Of a stretch of 64,000 nt of DNA, positions 1 to 9,149 are shown piece by piece. How positions within the stretch are numbered: position 1 is the first letter of the stretch; the number at the start of each line of letters is the position of its first letter. A model generated the notes under the pieces. It had not been told where the DNA came from and searched no databases. It worked only from the letters and a program-made list of their open reading frames with translations. A program made the translations under genes and the position numbers. The stretch is from Streptomyces lomondensis (GTDB lineage Bacteria > Actinomycetota > Actinomycetes > Streptomycetales > Streptomycetaceae), in the NCBI RefSeq assembly GCF_014651035.1, contig NZ_BMWC01000009.1, positions 62,001-126,000 on the forward strand, read 5' to 3'.

Positions 1-143
1 CGCCCTATTTTGCCTTCTACAGGACCGGGTGTAACGCGGCGGCGATTGCGAGGCGCTGTAGTGGGCAGAAAGGGCCGGCCTTGGCTGAATCTCACTGCCG
101 TGGGCGACCGGCCGACGAACCGACGCGTCAGGCGGGATTTCTT

Positions 144-500
144 GTGAACAACACTGGACCGGCTTCCGGATACCAGACGTACGACCAGCCCTCGGGGCCC
201 GGCGGCCACTCCGCGGATCGCCGGACCGCCGCACGGAGGACAGCCCTGGCGATCTGCACGATCGCCGACGTTGCGGCCGGCCTGCTGGCCCTGTGGATCG
301 TGCTCTATCTGCTCGACGCCAACCAGGCGAATCCCTTCGTCGAATTCGTGCGTGGAGCGGCGAACTGGCTGTCCGGATGGGCGCAGGATATTTTCACGAT
401 GGACACAGAAGGTCTGCGCGTCGTCCTCAATTATGGTCTTCCGGCCGTCATCTATTTGCTGATCGGTCACGGCATCGCTGCGCGCATCAACCGGGCCTGA
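144..500 (+). CDS. Small membrane protein, unknown function
   Basis: Predicted 118-residue protein with two hydrophobic segments, at about residues 38-60 (ending in LWIVLYLL) and 93-112 (around LPAVIYLLIGH), separated by a region with several Trp, Phe and Asp residues. The first 37 residues are polar and Gly/Pro/Ser-rich. I chose the GTG at 144 because of the AGGCGG about seven bases before it. A TTG at 81 behind AGAAAGGG would add 21 residues and is the main alternative. I recognise it only as a type of small conserved membrane protein common in Streptomyces; no function can be assigned. Confidence 0.7.
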   Translation: MNNTGPASGYQTYDQPSGPGGHSADRRTAARRTALAICTIADVAAGLLALWIVLYLLDANQANPFVEFVRGAANWLSGWAQDIFTMDTEGLRVVLNYGLPAVIYLLIGHGIAARINRA

Positions 501-705
501 CTGAACTCGGCCACCCCAGACCGTTCAGCCGTGTCCCGGAACCTGATCGCCGAAGGAGTTCTTGCCACGCAGGTCCTTCGGGACACGGCTGTCGGCCGCG
601 GCCGAGGGGATGGGCGGACGGATGCGCGCACAGGGCCCGCGAGCCGCGATGAGTTCTGCGGTGTCCGGCGGTCATACTGTCCAGCCCCACCGGGAAGGAC
701 TTCTG

Positions 706-1269
706 ATGCGCAGCGTGACCTATTCGATGAGCGTCTCGCTCGACGGCTATATCGCCGGGCCGGACGGCGGCTTCGACTGGACGGCGCCCGACGAGGACGT
801 GTTCCGTTTCTGGATTGACGACATTCGAGAGGTCGGCGTCCACCTGTTGGGACGACGGCTGTACGAGACGATGCTGTACTGGGAGACCGCCGACCAGGAT
901 CCCTCGCTCGACGACTCGATGCTCGAGTGGGCCGCGCTGTGGAAGCCGCTCCCGAAGGTGGTGTTCTCCACGACGCTGTCGGCGGTGCAGGGCAATGCCC
1001 GCCTGGCTTCCGGCAGCGTGGCGGAGGAGATCGAGCGGTTGCGAGCCGAGCCGGGTGAGGGCGACATCGCGATCGGCGGCGCGACTCTCGCCGCCGAGGC
1101 GGCCGCATCGGGTCTGATCGACGAGTACCGGACCATGGTCTACCCGGTGCTGGTCGGCGGTGGCATTCCGTTCTTTCCCCGGCACGAGCGCCGGGTGGAT
1201 CTCGAACTCGTCGAGACCCGCCCCTTCAGTGCGAGAGTCGTCTACCTCCGCTACCGCGTGGCCCGCTGA
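706..1269 (+). CDS. RibD C-terminal / dihydrofolate reductase-like protein
   Basis: 187-residue stand-alone RibD_C domain protein. It opens with the family signature (SVSLDGYIAG, residues 8-17), followed by the LGRRLYETM helix and, near the C-terminus, the IGGATLAA nucleotide-binding turn and a VLVGGGIPFF strand. The family has the DHFR fold and is expected to use NADPH, but stand-alone copies in actinomycetes mostly lack known substrates, so calling this riboflavin synthesis or true DHFR would overreach. The ATG at 706 follows GGGAAGG at 692, so the longer open frame upstream is not needed. It converges on tpg with a 27-bp gap. Confidence 0.9.
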   Translation: MRSVTYSMSVSLDGYIAGPDGGFDWTAPDEDVFRFWIDDIREVGVHLLGRRLYETMLYWETADQDPSLDDSMLEWAALWKPLPKVVFSTTLSAVQGNARLASGSVAEEIERLRAEPGEGDIAIGGATLAAEAAASGLIDEYRTMVYPVLVGGGIPFFPRHERRVDLELVETRPFSARVVYLRYRVAR

Positions 1270-1296
1270 CAGGCGTCAGGAGCCTCGACGCGGACC

Positions 1297-1851
1297 TCAC
1301 AGGTCGAACTCGAGGTGCTCGACGTCGGTGAACTCCACCAGCAGGCCCTGCGCACGGCGGCCACGGTCCTTGAAGTAGATCTCCTGGAGGCCCTCGGCCG
1401 CGATGTCCCGCAGTTGCTGCTCACTGCCGCCGGCCTCCTTCGCCTCGAACAGGCGCGCGGCGTATTCGGGGGGCAGTGCCACGGTGAGGTGGCGCAGGCG
1501 GGCGTCGTCGGTGGTGCCGGGGGCGGCGGTGTAGCCGAACCGGGCCCGTGTGTCGATGACGATGCCGGCCGTGGTGGCGGCGGTCCGCCTGGCGTCGGCC
1601 CTGACTCGGGGCTGCCACCGCCTGACCACCTCGCGCTCCAGGCGCTGCGCCAGGTCGGGGCGGGGGTGTCTGAGCTGGTCCCGGACGTACCGCTCGACCG
1701 TACGCCGGGTGACGCCGAGCAGCTCCGCCACCGGCCCGGTGCCCCTCAACTGCCTCACCAGGAACCGCATGCGCGCTCCCGCACTGCGCGGAATCGGGCG
1801 TGTGAACGCCTTCTGCAGCGCGGCATCCAGACCGTCGCCGACCCTGTCCAC
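1297..1851 (-). CDS. tpg: Telomere-protecting terminal protein Tpg
   Basis: 184-residue protein matching the Streptomyces terminal protein family in length and layout: an N-terminal DGLDAALQKAF helix, a helix-turn-helix-like stretch (VAELLGVTRRTVERYV, about residues 43-58), a basic middle and an acidic C-terminal end. In Streptomyces, Tpg is covalently joined to the 5' ends of linear chromosomes and plasmids and primes end patching after replication, recruited by Tap. It starts with GTG 13 bp after the tap stop codon and is clearly co-transcribed with tap, the normal order for the pair. Its presence implies a linear replicon. Confidence 0.93.
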   Translation of the reverse strand: MDRVGDGLDAALQKAFTRPIPRSAGARMRFLVRQLRGTGPVAELLGVTRRTVERYVRDQLRHPRPDLAQRLEREVVRRWQPRVRADARRTAATTAGIVIDTRARFGYTAAPGTTDDARLRHLTVALPPEYAARLFEAKEAGGSEQQLRDIAAEGLQEIYFKDRGRRAQGLLVEFTDVEHLEFDL

Positions 1852-1864
1852 CGACCTGCCCCCT

Positions 1865-4039
1865 CTACTCTCCGTCGTCCCCGGCGGTGACCTCGCCCGT
1901 CTTGATGTAGCGCGCGAGGTTGAGGTCCTGGCCGTACTTCTCGCGCACCTCCTCGGCCCACAGCGTGGTCTGCGTGCCCTCGTGCTTGACCATGCCGGGC
2001 GACACTCCGATCCGGAAGGAGCCGGGGACCGTCCTGCCGTCGGGGCCGTAGGGCAGCACGTCCAGCGGGGACGGGCCGTCAGCGGCGTAGACGGCGCAGT
2101 CGGACAGTACCGCCACAGGGTAACGGCCGGTCTCGGCGGCCAGGTTGAGCATCTTGCGGTGCATGTTGACGCGGGCGCGGGAGATGACGGCGGCGCGGAT
2201 GTCGGGGCGCCATGTCGGGCGGGACAGGGCCGGCCAGGCCTGTCCCGGCTTCCAGCCGCCGCCGCGCGCCCGTTCCCTGAGCTTGCCGATGCCGCCCTTC
2301 ACGGTCGACTTGACCGCGTCCAGGACCATCGCCATCTCCGGGTCGCGCCGCCGGTGGCCGTCCATCGCCTTCAGGAACTCCGCGGGCGGCAGCTTCTCGC
2401 CCACGCCCAGGTCGCCCATCGTCTCGATGTAGGCGTCGCGCAGCCGCTTGTACCAGCCGTCCAGGAACCGGCCCTTCTCCTCGCGGACCCAGGCCTCGAC
2501 GGGGGCGACGTCGTAGCCCAGCTCCACGGCGTAGGCCACCGTCGGTGTCGCGTACCAGGCCGGGCCCGTGGGACGCTCGCCCGTCGGGGTGAACGGGTTC
2601 GGCAGCAACTCGCCCCGCAGCTGCCGCCACTGCTTTCCCACCAGCACACGGGAGAGGTCGACGTGGGAGAGGTCGACCAGCCAGGCCCCTGGCAGCGCGG
2701 CGTCGAAGGCGGGGTGGGTGACGTGCACGGGCGGCGTCGCCAGGCCGACCACCGCGCCGTTGGCGGCGGCTCCGAAGGCGAGGTTGACGTCGATGCCGAC
2801 CAGGTAGCGCCGCATGCACTCGTCGTCGGTCAGCTCCCGCGCCCAGTCGTAGGCCTCCTCCAGCAGCATCTCCGCCGGGCCCCGCTGGTGGAAGCGGGGC
2901 AGGTGCGCAAGGAGCGGATGACCGTCGGGGGCTTCGCACGGCGCGCACTCGATGGGGTGCTCCCCCAGCGAACCTGGCCGGTGCTCCTTGTGCCGCCGGC
3001 CGGACTCGTCCGGCTCGCCGGCACGCGTCGGCGGGTTCAACGCCGTCATCAGCTCCAGGCCGGTGACAGCCGCCGAGCCCCTCGGCGTCATGACCCGAAC
3101 CGCGTAGGCGCCCAGCACGCGGGCCAGTTCCGCCGGTTCGAGCTGTGCGGCCTCGCCCCAGGTACGGGGGTCGAGCGCGTTCCAGGACGGGATGCACAGC
3201 TGCACGCACTGCCGCGTCCGGCCCTCGGCAGGACGGTAGACCCGCGCCCACGGGCCGAAGCCGCGCTGGGTCAGACGCCAGTTCGCCCGGTCGAGTTGCT
3301 TGAGGACCTTGTGGCCGTCCGGGAGTCGCCCAGCGAGCCGCTCCGGCTGCGACAGCCGCACCGGGAGGCCGTAGCGCTCCAGCGCGGACTCGGTGAGCAC
3401 CAGCAGGGGGTCGGCGTCCTTGCCGCTGCCGTGCAGCCTGGGGGCGCCCAGTCGGGCTTCGGTCAGCGTCCATTCCACCAGTGCGGGAAGGGACTTGGCG
3501 GGGACGTCCAGCATCAGGCCGCCGACGCCGTATCCGGTCACCCGGCGTTCGGCGTCCGCGTCGAGGACCAGGAGCGGTCCGTTCGCGAACCGGTCGGCGG
3601 CGGCCTGCGGCGGGGTCGTGTGTGCCGCCCGGTCGGCGTCGCGGCGGCGGGATGCCGGTGACGGGGCCGAGCCGGACGGGCGTGCCCCGGGGACCGTCCC
3701 CGGCTCTCGATCCGGTCGCGTCTCGGGGGTCTCGGAGGGCGGGGGTGCGGTGGCCGTGTCCCGTGCCGTGTCCGGTTCCGGAGCGGCGGCGTCGGGGTCG
3801 GCGGGGTAGAGCCGGGCCAGCTGCTCCAGCAGGCGGGCGTACGCGTCCCGCTCGGGAGGCCGCGGTTCGGTCTTGCCGGCTTCCCAGCCGCTGAGCGTCG
3901 CGCGCCGCACCCGCAGGGCCGTGGCCACCTCGTCGAGCGTCAGCCCGTGCGCCTGCCGCAGGCGCTTGCGCTCCGCGGGCGGCGGCAGCGGGGAGCGGGA
4001 AGCGACCAGTGCGTCGACCGCGTCGAACAGTTCGGACAT
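1865..4039 (-). CDS. tap: Telomere-associated protein Tap
   Basis: 724-residue protein of the length expected for Tap. An XRE-like helix-turn-helix lies at about residues 22-60 (LTLDEVATALRVRRATLSGWEAGK). A low-complexity Pro/Ala/Arg linker follows to about residue 150, then a large conserved region with no enzyme motif I can name. In Streptomyces, Tap binds the 3' telomeric overhang and brings Tpg to it. The ATG at 4039 sits behind GGAGG. Twenty-four additional in-frame codons lie upstream but are unnecessary. tap and tpg form a two-gene operon. Confidence 0.93.
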   Translation of the reverse strand: MSELFDAVDALVASRSPLPPPAERKRLRQAHGLTLDEVATALRVRRATLSGWEAGKTEPRPPERDAYARLLEQLARLYPADPDAAAPEPDTARDTATAPPPSETPETRPDREPGTVPGARPSGSAPSPASRRRDADRAAHTTPPQAAADRFANGPLLVLDADAERRVTGYGVGGLMLDVPAKSLPALVEWTLTEARLGAPRLHGSGKDADPLLVLTESALERYGLPVRLSQPERLAGRLPDGHKVLKQLDRANWRLTQRGFGPWARVYRPAEGRTRQCVQLCIPSWNALDPRTWGEAAQLEPAELARVLGAYAVRVMTPRGSAAVTGLELMTALNPPTRAGEPDESGRRHKEHRPGSLGEHPIECAPCEAPDGHPLLAHLPRFHQRGPAEMLLEEAYDWARELTDDECMRRYLVGIDVNLAFGAAANGAVVGLATPPVHVTHPAFDAALPGAWLVDLSHVDLSRVLVGKQWRQLRGELLPNPFTPTGERPTGPAWYATPTVAYAVELGYDVAPVEAWVREEKGRFLDGWYKRLRDAYIETMGDLGVGEKLPPAEFLKAMDGHRRRDPEMAMVLDAVKSTVKGGIGKLRERARGGGWKPGQAWPALSRPTWRPDIRAAVISRARVNMHRKMLNLAAETGRYPVAVLSDCAVYAADGPSPLDVLPYGPDGRTVPGSFRIGVSPGMVKHEGTQTTLWAEEVREKYGQDLNLARYIKTGEVTAGDDGE

Positions 4040-4125
4040 GCAGGACCTCCTGTCGGCAACCGTATCGCGAAGCGCACTTATCGCGTACGAAATCCCGTAC
4101 GAAACACGCACCTACGGCGTACCGT

Positions 4126-4725
4126 TCACGCCGGAGACCCGTCGCGGGCGGACCGGTGGAAGCAGGAGAGGACGACCACGAAGGGCCAGACCGACTGGAT
4201 CGTCGTCACGGCGCGCTCGGCGGCACCGGCGGCGCCCTGGTGGTGCAGTTCGATCAGGAACCATGCCGCGCCCAGGGCCATCACGGCGGTCGCGCCCAGG
4301 GAGGGCAACGGGCGCAGGGCCCAGGGCGCGGCCGCACCGGTCCGGGCGGCGAGGACGGGCCATGCCGCCAGGACGACGAAGCCCACGGCGGCCACCGAGC
4401 CGTGGCTGAGGGAGCCTCCGCTGCTCGGTGCCGGGACCAGGGCCACCGCCAGTGCCGAGATGCCGCCGGCCGCGAGCATCAGGCGTCCCGCGGTCGCGGC
4501 CGGGCGCAGTCCCCAGGCGGTGAGCAGATGGCAGACGCCCAGCGCGATGAACGCGGCCGTCATGGCCCAGGAGCCCGAGCCTCCGGGCGCCGCCAGGACG
4601 CTGATCGTCTGGGCGGCCGGGTCGTAGGCCGGGCCGTGTAACGACGCCGCCACCAGCCAGCCCAAGATCAGGACGACAGGCGCACACCCCGACGACAGCA
4701 GGGCCCAGGTAGGTACAGATCGCAC
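4126..4725 (-). CDS. DUF998-type integral membrane protein
   Basis: 199-residue protein with about six hydrophobic segments. The first loop after TM1 carries the GPAYDPAAQTISVLAA motif typical of DUF998 proteins (residues 31-46, around the D-P-A-x-x-x-I-S-x-L core). The family is widespread in actinobacteria and has no established role. The GTG start at 4725 has a weak ribosome site, so a start slightly inside is possible. It lies between tap, transcribed the same way, and the divergent phosphate transporter. Confidence 0.82.
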   Translation of the reverse strand: MRSVPTWALLSSGCAPVVLILGWLVAASLHGPAYDPAAQTISVLAAPGGSGSWAMTAAFIALGVCHLLTAWGLRPAATAGRLMLAAGGISALAVALVPAPSSGGSLSHGSVAAVGFVVLAAWPVLAARTGAAAPWALRPLPSLGATAVMALGAAWFLIELHHQGAAGAAERAVTTIQSVWPFVVVLSCFHRSARDGSPA

Positions 4726-4907
4726 CAGGACACCGTAAAGCGGGGTATTCGCTCCTCGTCGGATGTGGCGTCCGGCGGGCGATGGCCGTGTGCAGGGGCG
4801 CCGGGTTCGGGCACGGGGCGCCCCCGCGTGGCGTAGTCGTCCGGCCCCGTCCGCGGGTCGGGGCGCACGATGGAACCGTGCGGGTGCGCGGCGAAAGGTG
4901 ACCGGTC

Positions 4908-5906
4908 ATGGAGCTCACTCTGGTGGTGCTCATCATCATCGTGGGGCTGACGTTCGACTTCACCAACGGCTTCCACGACGCCGCGAACGCGATCGCCACC
5001 TCGATCTCGACCAGGGCGCTGACGCCGCGTGTGGCGCTGGCCATGGCCGCGGTGATGAACTTCTTCGGCGCCTTCCTGGGGACCGAGGTCGCCCAGACCG
5101 TCGGCAGCGGCATCATCGGCGCGCCCGAGGAGATCTCGGGTCTGCTGCTGGTCATCTGCGCGCTCATCGGCGCCATCGCGTGGAACGTCTTCACCTGGTG
5201 GCGAGGGCTGCCCACCTCGTCCTCGCACGCCCTGATCGGCGGGCTGGTCGGTGCCGCGCTCGCCGCCTCCGCCACCGTGCACTGGTCCGGCATCGTGGAC
5301 AAGGTCCTGCTGCCGATGCTGTTGTCGCCGCTGGTCGGCGTGGCTCTCGGGTACACGCTGCACGCGACCATCCTGTGGGCGTTCCGGCGTGCCATGCCCC
5401 GGCCCACGATGCGCCGCTTCCGCATGGCGCAGACCGTCTCCGCCGCCGCCATGGGGCTGGGCCACGGATTGCAGGACGCGCAGAAGACCATGGGTGTCAT
5501 CGTGCTCGCCCTGGTCACGGCGGGGTGGCAGGACGACTTCTCCGTCCCGGTGTGGGTGATCGTCGCGGTGGCGGCCGCCATGGCCGCCGGCACGTACAGC
5601 GGCGGGCGCCGGATCATCACCACCCTCGGGCGGCGCATCGTGCATCTCGATCCGCCGCGCGGGTTCGCCGCCGAGACCGCCGCCGCGGCCGTCCTCTACA
5701 CCACCGCGTTTCTCGTGAAGGCACCGATCTCCACCACGCAGACGATCACCGCGGCCATCCTGGGCGCCGGTGCCACGCAGCGCGCCTCCGCCGTACGCTG
5801 GCAGGTGGCGCGTTCCATCGTCACCGCCTGGATGCTCACGTTCCCCGGCGCCGGGATTCCGGCCGCCGCGATGTACCTGTTCCTGCACGCCGTCACCGGC
5901 CTGTGA
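4908..5906 (+). CDS. pit: Low-affinity inorganic phosphate transporter, PiT family
   Basis: 332-residue polytopic membrane protein with both PiT signature repeats: GFHDAANAIATSIS near residue 20 in the first half and GHGLQDAQKTMGVI near residue 185 in the second. This inverted duplication is diagnostic of the family, which moves phosphate or metal-phosphate using the proton gradient. The protein has the short bacterial form with little central loop. AAAGGTG precedes the ATG. Many Streptomyces pit genes are paired with a DUF47 regulator; here the next gene, 19 bp downstream, is an unrelated Arg-rich protein. Confidence 0.95.
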   Translation: MELTLVVLIIIVGLTFDFTNGFHDAANAIATSISTRALTPRVALAMAAVMNFFGAFLGTEVAQTVGSGIIGAPEEISGLLLVICALIGAIAWNVFTWWRGLPTSSSHALIGGLVGAALAASATVHWSGIVDKVLLPMLLSPLVGVALGYTLHATILWAFRRAMPRPTMRRFRMAQTVSAAAMGLGHGLQDAQKTMGVIVLALVTAGWQDDFSVPVWVIVAVAAAMAAGTYSGGRRIITTLGRRIVHLDPPRGFAAETAAAAVLYTTAFLVKAPISTTQTITAAILGAGATQRASAVRWQVARSIVTAWMLTFPGAGIPAAAMYLFLHAVTGL

Positions 5907-5925
5907 GCCCCGCCGGAGGCCGTCC

Positions 5926-6540
5926 ATGACCGCCCTTCCCCCGCACCGGCCGTCCGGGCAGTCCCGGGCCGCGGCCCCGGACGGGCTTCCGATACCCGGC
6001 CGTTTCGCCCATCTGCATCCCGACGACGGCGCCTGCCTGATGGAGGCCGCCGCCCTGCTGGCCACCGGCAGGTTCACCGACAGCCCGGCGGGTACGCATC
6101 CGGCGCTGGCGGCGCTGGCCCGTGCGGTCAACGACAGTGTCGGCGACGCGACCCGGCTCGCCCTGTGGCCGCTGGCCGCCGAGCTCGCCGACGCCCGTCC
6201 TCCGGGCCGGGCGTACGCGCCGCTGCTGGTCGGTACGGTCGTGGACGCGGCCCGCGAGGCGCGTCCCGCGTCCCGGCGCCTGGCGCGGCACGGCCGCGCC
6301 TGCCGCCGGCGGGCCGAACGCCTCGCCGGCGCCCGTGCGGGCGGCCTGCCGGAGCGCGTCGTCGACCTGCTGTGGTGGCGCGGGCCGGGGCGTCGCCACC
6401 TCGAGCACGCGCTGCGGGTGCTGTGCGCCGCTCCCGACGCCGATCAGCGGCTGTCCCGGCTGTTGCGGCAGGCCGTGGCGGAAGCCCGGGACGGTGAGGT
6501 GCGGGCCAGGGCCCGGGTCGTCGTCGACCCCTCCGGCTGA
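5926..6540 (+). CDS. Arg/Ala-rich protein of unknown function downstream of pit
   Basis: 204-residue soluble protein starting at the ATG behind CCGGAGGC, 19 bp after pit, so probably co-transcribed with it. It is Ala- and Arg-rich, predicted mainly helical, with a Pro-rich first 35 residues and a strongly basic middle (RRLARHGRACRRRAERL, about residues 116-132). I see no catalytic motif, signal peptide or membrane segment. A phosphate-responsive accessory role is only a guess from position. Confidence 0.75.
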   Translation: MTALPPHRPSGQSRAAAPDGLPIPGRFAHLHPDDGACLMEAAALLATGRFTDSPAGTHPALAALARAVNDSVGDATRLALWPLAAELADARPPGRAYAPLLVGTVVDAAREARPASRRLARHGRACRRRAERLAGARAGGLPERVVDLLWWRGPGRRHLEHALRVLCAAPDADQRLSRLLRQAVAEARDGEVRARARVVVDPSG

Positions 6541-6621
6541 GTATCATCCTATGGACGCAAATGGGGGGATTTCCCTTCGAGGGTCGGTCACCGACCGTGG
6601 CCATCCTCGCCGGAGTGATCA

Positions 6622-7452
6622 ATGTTCCGCACCGGCACGACGGACGACGGCGACGAGCTGCTGACCAGGCTCGGGGCCCTGACGGCGCAGGCGCGTGCGC
6701 AGGCCGAGATGCAGCGGTCCCGCGTCGAGCTGGCCATCGCGCTCCAGCGCGGCATGCTCCCGCGGGATCTGCCCGTCGCCCGGCGGCTGCATCTGGCCGT
6801 GCGGTACACGCCCGCGTGCCAGGGCCTCAACGTGGGCGGCGACTGGTACGACGCCTTCACGCTGGGCGACGGCCGGATCGGGCTGTCCATCGGTGACGTC
6901 CAGGGCCACAACATCGAGGCGGCCGCGTTCATGGGGCAGGTGCGGGCGGGGCTGCGGGCCCTGGCCTCCGTCACCAGCGAGCCGGGCGAGGTCCTGGCCC
7001 GGACCAACGAGCTGCTGCTGTCGCTGGGCTCCGACCTCTTCGCCACCTGCACCTTCATGCGGCTCGACCCGTGTGCCGGCGTGCTGGAGAGCGCGCGGGC
7101 GGGGCATCTGCCCTGCGTCTGGGCCACGGCAGACGGGAAGTCCGGTGTCACGGAGGACGAGGGCGGCCCGCCGCTCGGGGTCCAGGCGGGCACGCCGTAT
7201 CCGGTGACCCGGTACGAGCTCACGAACGGCGGCGTGTTCGTGCTGCTCACGGACGGTGTCGTGGAGGGGCCGTCCATGCGGCTCGAGGAGGGCCTCGACC
7301 AGGTGACGCGGCTGGCGGGCATCGCGGCGGTGGCGGGCATGGACGTGGACGCGCTCGCGGCCGCCGTGATCAAGGGCGCCGAGCGGGTGGGGCATGACGA
7401 CGACGCCGCCGTCCTGGTGGTCGGCATGGACGGACCGGACGCTCAGCCATAG
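6622..7452 (+). CDS. SpoIIE/PP2C-family serine phosphatase
   Basis: 276-residue protein consisting almost entirely of a SpoIIE-type PPM phosphatase domain. Visible family motifs are the LQRGMLPRDLP entry helix (about residues 44-54), GGDWYDAF with the metal-binding Asp (about 73-80), GDVQGHNIEAA (about 92-102), the ARAGHLP strand (about 157-163) and the C-terminal HDDDAAVLVV metal site. Such proteins dephosphorylate anti-anti-sigma factors or related Ser/Thr-phosphorylated switches. There is no sensor domain; the short N-terminal helix may hold a partner. It lies 81 bp after the pit-linked gene and 50 bp before a MASE1 membrane protein, which could supply the missing sensory input. Confidence 0.93.
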   Translation: MFRTGTTDDGDELLTRLGALTAQARAQAEMQRSRVELAIALQRGMLPRDLPVARRLHLAVRYTPACQGLNVGGDWYDAFTLGDGRIGLSIGDVQGHNIEAAAFMGQVRAGLRALASVTSEPGEVLARTNELLLSLGSDLFATCTFMRLDPCAGVLESARAGHLPCVWATADGKSGVTEDEGGPPLGVQAGTPYPVTRYELTNGGVFVLLTDGVVEGPSMRLEEGLDQVTRLAGIAAVAGMDVDALAAAVIKGAERVGHDDDAAVLVVGMDGPDAQP

Positions 7453-7502
7453 GGCCGCAGGGCCCCGCTCTCACCTCGCCGCCGCGGCGGCCTCGGTGTC
7501 TC

Positions 7503-8513
7503 ATGGCTGCTGTGGTGGGTAGCCAGGATCTGCGTACGCCGGTCGTCCTCGCTCTGCAGACGCTGGCCGTCGCCGCCTGCTATTACGCGTCGGGGCAGCT
7601 GGGCCTGTTGCGGGAACTGGTCGTGGAGGGCGCGGTCGTCACCCCGATCTGGCCTCCCACCGGCGTCTCGGTCGCCTTTCTGCTGATCTTCGGGCTGCGC
7701 TGCTGGCCCGGGATCGCCCTGGGCGCCTTCCTCGTCATCCTGTCCCTCACCTCCCTGCGGCCCGCGGTGTTCGGCGTCCTGGCCGGCAACACCGCCGCGC
7801 CGATCGCCGGGTACCTGCTGCTGCGCCGGGCCGGTTTCCGTACCGATCTCGGGCGTCTGCGGGACGGTCTGGCCCTGGTGTTCCTGGGCGCGTTCACCGC
7901 CATGCTGATCAGCGCGACCGTGGGCGCCGGCCTCCTGATCGTCACGGGCCGGCTCGACGGGCCGAGCTTCTGGGCCGTGTGGCTGGCCTGGTGGGTGGGT
8001 GACGCGATGGGCGTGCTGATCGTCACGCCCGTGCTGCTCCTGCTGTACCGCGTCCGCCGGCCGCTGCGCCTGTCGCGCTGGAAGGAGGCCTCGGGCCTGG
8101 CGCTGATCGTGTGCTGTGTCGTTCCGCTGGCCGCGCACAGCTCGGTCAGTCTGCTGTTCCTCGTCTATCCCCTGCTGATCTGGGCGGCGCTGCGTTTCCA
8201 GCTGGCGGGCAGCATGCTGTGCGCCCTGTTCGCCTCGGTGATGGCCACGGTGGCGGCGACCGATCGGTCCGGGCCGTTCGAGCGGCTGACCCGGGTGGAG
8301 GTGATGATCAAGCTCCAGGCGTTCAACGGGGCGATGGCCCTGACGGCCCTGATCCTGTCGGCGGTGATCACCGAGCAGATCAACACGCGGCGTTCCGTGG
8401 AGCGGGCGTGCCAGGAGCTGGTCGAGGTTCTGGAGCACCTGACCGCGGGCGAGGCTCCGGACGGCCGGGCCTCCCTGGAGGACGAGGGGATCGGGCGGCG
8501 GCAGGGCGAGTGA
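7503..8513 (+). CDS. MASE1-domain membrane sensor without an output domain
   Basis: 336-residue integral membrane protein with about eight to nine hydrophobic segments and the MASE1 hallmark WPPTGVSVAFLL (about residues 59-70) plus a second WWVGDAMGVLIVTPVLLL motif (about 163-180). MASE1 normally precedes a histidine kinase, GGDEF or phosphatase domain. Here only about 60 residues follow the last membrane segment, with a short helix (VERACQELVEVLEHL), so no enzymatic output is present. A SpoIIE phosphatase with no sensor lies just upstream on the same strand. The ribosome site is weak; a GTG at 7512 is an alternative start. Confidence 0.85.
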   Translation: MAAVVGSQDLRTPVVLALQTLAVAACYYASGQLGLLRELVVEGAVVTPIWPPTGVSVAFLLIFGLRCWPGIALGAFLVILSLTSLRPAVFGVLAGNTAAPIAGYLLLRRAGFRTDLGRLRDGLALVFLGAFTAMLISATVGAGLLIVTGRLDGPSFWAVWLAWWVGDAMGVLIVTPVLLLLYRVRRPLRLSRWKEASGLALIVCCVVPLAAHSSVSLLFLVYPLLIWAALRFQLAGSMLCALFASVMATVAATDRSGPFERLTRVEVMIKLQAFNGAMALTALILSAVITEQINTRRSVERACQELVEVLEHLTAGEAPDGRASLEDEGIGRRQGE

Positions 8514-8591
8514 CGGGCCGCGGTCCCGTACGCCCTCGCCGGCCGGCGGGCACGCGTCCGGCCGTGGTCACCGCGAAATAGGGTGGGTGCC

Positions 8592-9149
8592 ATGAGCGAG
8601 GTGGAGGTGCTTCAGCTGCTGGTGTCGCCGTCGCACCGGCTGGCCGGACGGCCGTCGGACGGCCCTTCCCCCGGCCCGTCCGACGAGCGTGTCACCCGGG
8701 TGGAGGTCCGCCGCGGCCTGGGACTGGTCGGCGACCGCTACTACGCCCGGCCCGCCCACCGGAACGCGGCGGTCACCATGATGGCCGCGGAGGGCCTCCC
8801 CGCGGCCGCCGACCTTCGGCACACGCGGCGGAACGTCCTGCTCCGGGGCGTCGACATCGACGCGTACGTCGGCGCGACGATCGCCCTCGACTGCGGCACC
8901 GGGCCGGTGGAGTTCGCCGTGAACCGCCCCGCCCGGCCCTGCGCCTGGATGGACGTCACGGTCGGCCCCGGCGCACAGGGGGCCCTGCGCGGCCGGGGCG
9001 GTGTGCGGTGCACTCCCCTGAGCGACGGGGCGCTCACGGTCGGCCCGGCGACGTTCCGTGTCGTGGCCGGGGCCGAGACCGTGTCCTGGGGCTCCTGCGG
9101 CCGTCAGCCGGCGGACGGTGGCGTGCGGATGGCGGCGATGTCGAACTGA
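8592..9149 (+). CDS. MOSC-domain protein
   Basis: 185-residue single-domain MOSC protein. It carries the N-terminal GLVGDRYY motif (about residues 47-54), the RNVLLRGVD strand, and the RPARPCAW motif (about 116-123) containing the conserved cysteine. MOSC domains are sulfur-carrier or metal-sulfur delivery modules related to the molybdenum cofactor sulfurase C-terminus; stand-alone members often have unknown acceptors. I prefer the ATG at 8592 over the GTG at 8583. Its last 46 bases overlap the convergent yceI-like gene end to end. Confidence 0.88.
   Translation: MSEVEVLQLLVSPSHRLAGRPSDGPSPGPSDERVTRVEVRRGLGLVGDRYYARPAHRNAAVTMMAAEGLPAAADLRHTRRNVLLRGVDIDAYVGATIALDCGTGPVEFAVNRPARPCAWMDVTVGPGAQGALRGRGGVRCTPLSDGALTVGPATFRVVAGAETVSWGSCGRQPADGGVRMAAMSN

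Noticed and set aside
1..143. Telomere or replication origin near tap-tpg
   Set aside because: No palindrome series, DnaA boxes or iterons are seen at the left edge; tap-tpg alone does not show the telomere is inside the window.
1550..3661. 703-codon open frame on the + strand opposite tap
   Set aside because: A typical antisense shadow of GC-rich Streptomyces coding DNA; tap has the family motifs, a ribosome site and its partner tpg.
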